Origin: an uncultured Ruminococcus sp.
GTDB lineage: Bacteria; Bacillota; Clostridia; Oscillospirales; Ruminococcaceae
NCBI GenBank assembly: GCA_900540005.1
Contig: UQEM01000159.1
Location: forward strand, 1 to 5,289
Length of the DNA: 5,289 bases
Direction: 5' to 3'
Position 1 is the stretch's first letter, and every line of letters starts with the position of its first letter. Below, piece by piece: positions 5,217-5,289 of this stretch. A model generated the notes under the pieces. It did not search any database and was not told the DNA's origin. It saw nothing but the letters and a program-made list of their open reading frames with translations. The translations under genes and the position numbers were made by a program.

Positions 5217-5289
5217 CAGAACCTTTGGGATACGCTTAAGGCAACACCGCACAAAGCCCGCCTGACGGCTTTGCACTGAATCTGCTTGC
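5217..5289. other. non-coding tail with a hairpin, possible edge of a dispersed repeat
   Basis: No reading frame or ribosome site is seen after the terminator. CAAAGCC (5252-5258) pairs with GGCTTTG (5267-5273) around an 8-base loop. The flanking text from about 5238 (AAGGCAACACCGCACAAAGC) is more GC-rich than the usual intergenic DNA here and resembles repeat sequence I associate with ruminococcal intergenic regions. That likeness is from memory, and the element runs off the window. Confidence 0.3.

Overview
The window reads as a low-to-moderate GC Clostridia genome fragment, most like a gut or rumen Ruminococcus / [Eubacterium] siraeum-type organism. The grounds are strong AGGAGG ribosome sites, near-consensus TTGACA-N17-TATAAT promoters, AT-rich intergenic DNA, a lipoprotein family 5 glycoside hydrolase, and the HTH/DUF2975 gene pair common in Firmicutes. 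The genus is inference. The first 51 bases are not biological: they are an Illumina Nextera adapter with its index, so the left edge is almost certainly an untrimmed contig end.

Layout: (1) 1-51 adapter. (2) 52-2008, minus strand: a three-gene operon read right to left. It encodes a DUF2975 membrane protein, a 68-residue XRE-type regulator whose ribosome site overlaps the upstream stop codon, and a multi-pass DUF4173/DUF4153-type membrane protein cut by the contig end. A consensus promoter lies at 2040-2068. (3) 2009-2297: intergenic DNA with that promoter, an AT-rich inverted repeat, a run of four short hairpins that looks like a dispersed intergenic repeat, and the cellulase terminator. (4) 2298-4112, minus strand: a secreted, probably lipid-anchored GH5 endoglucanase with a Ser/Ala-rich linker and an unassigned C-terminal module. 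(5) 4113-4349: divergent intergenic region with two back-to-back strong promoters. (6) 4350-5165, plus strand: a zinc-ribbon / Gln-Asn-Tyr repeat / DUF805 membrane protein, followed by a strong terminator. (7) 5217-5289: non-coding tail with a hairpin and no gene.

The cellulase would act on beta-1,4-glucans at the outer face of the cell. The DUF2975-HTH-membrane protein operon looks like a small self-contained regulatory unit of unknown signal. The DUF805 gene shares the divergent promoter region with the cellulase but has no evident functional link to it. The observations most worth a second look are five perfect 11-residue GYNQNAYGQQN repeats that vary only at synonymous positions, the unassigned cellulase C-terminal module with an EF-hand-like loop, and the adapter-encoded false C-terminus of the left-most gene.
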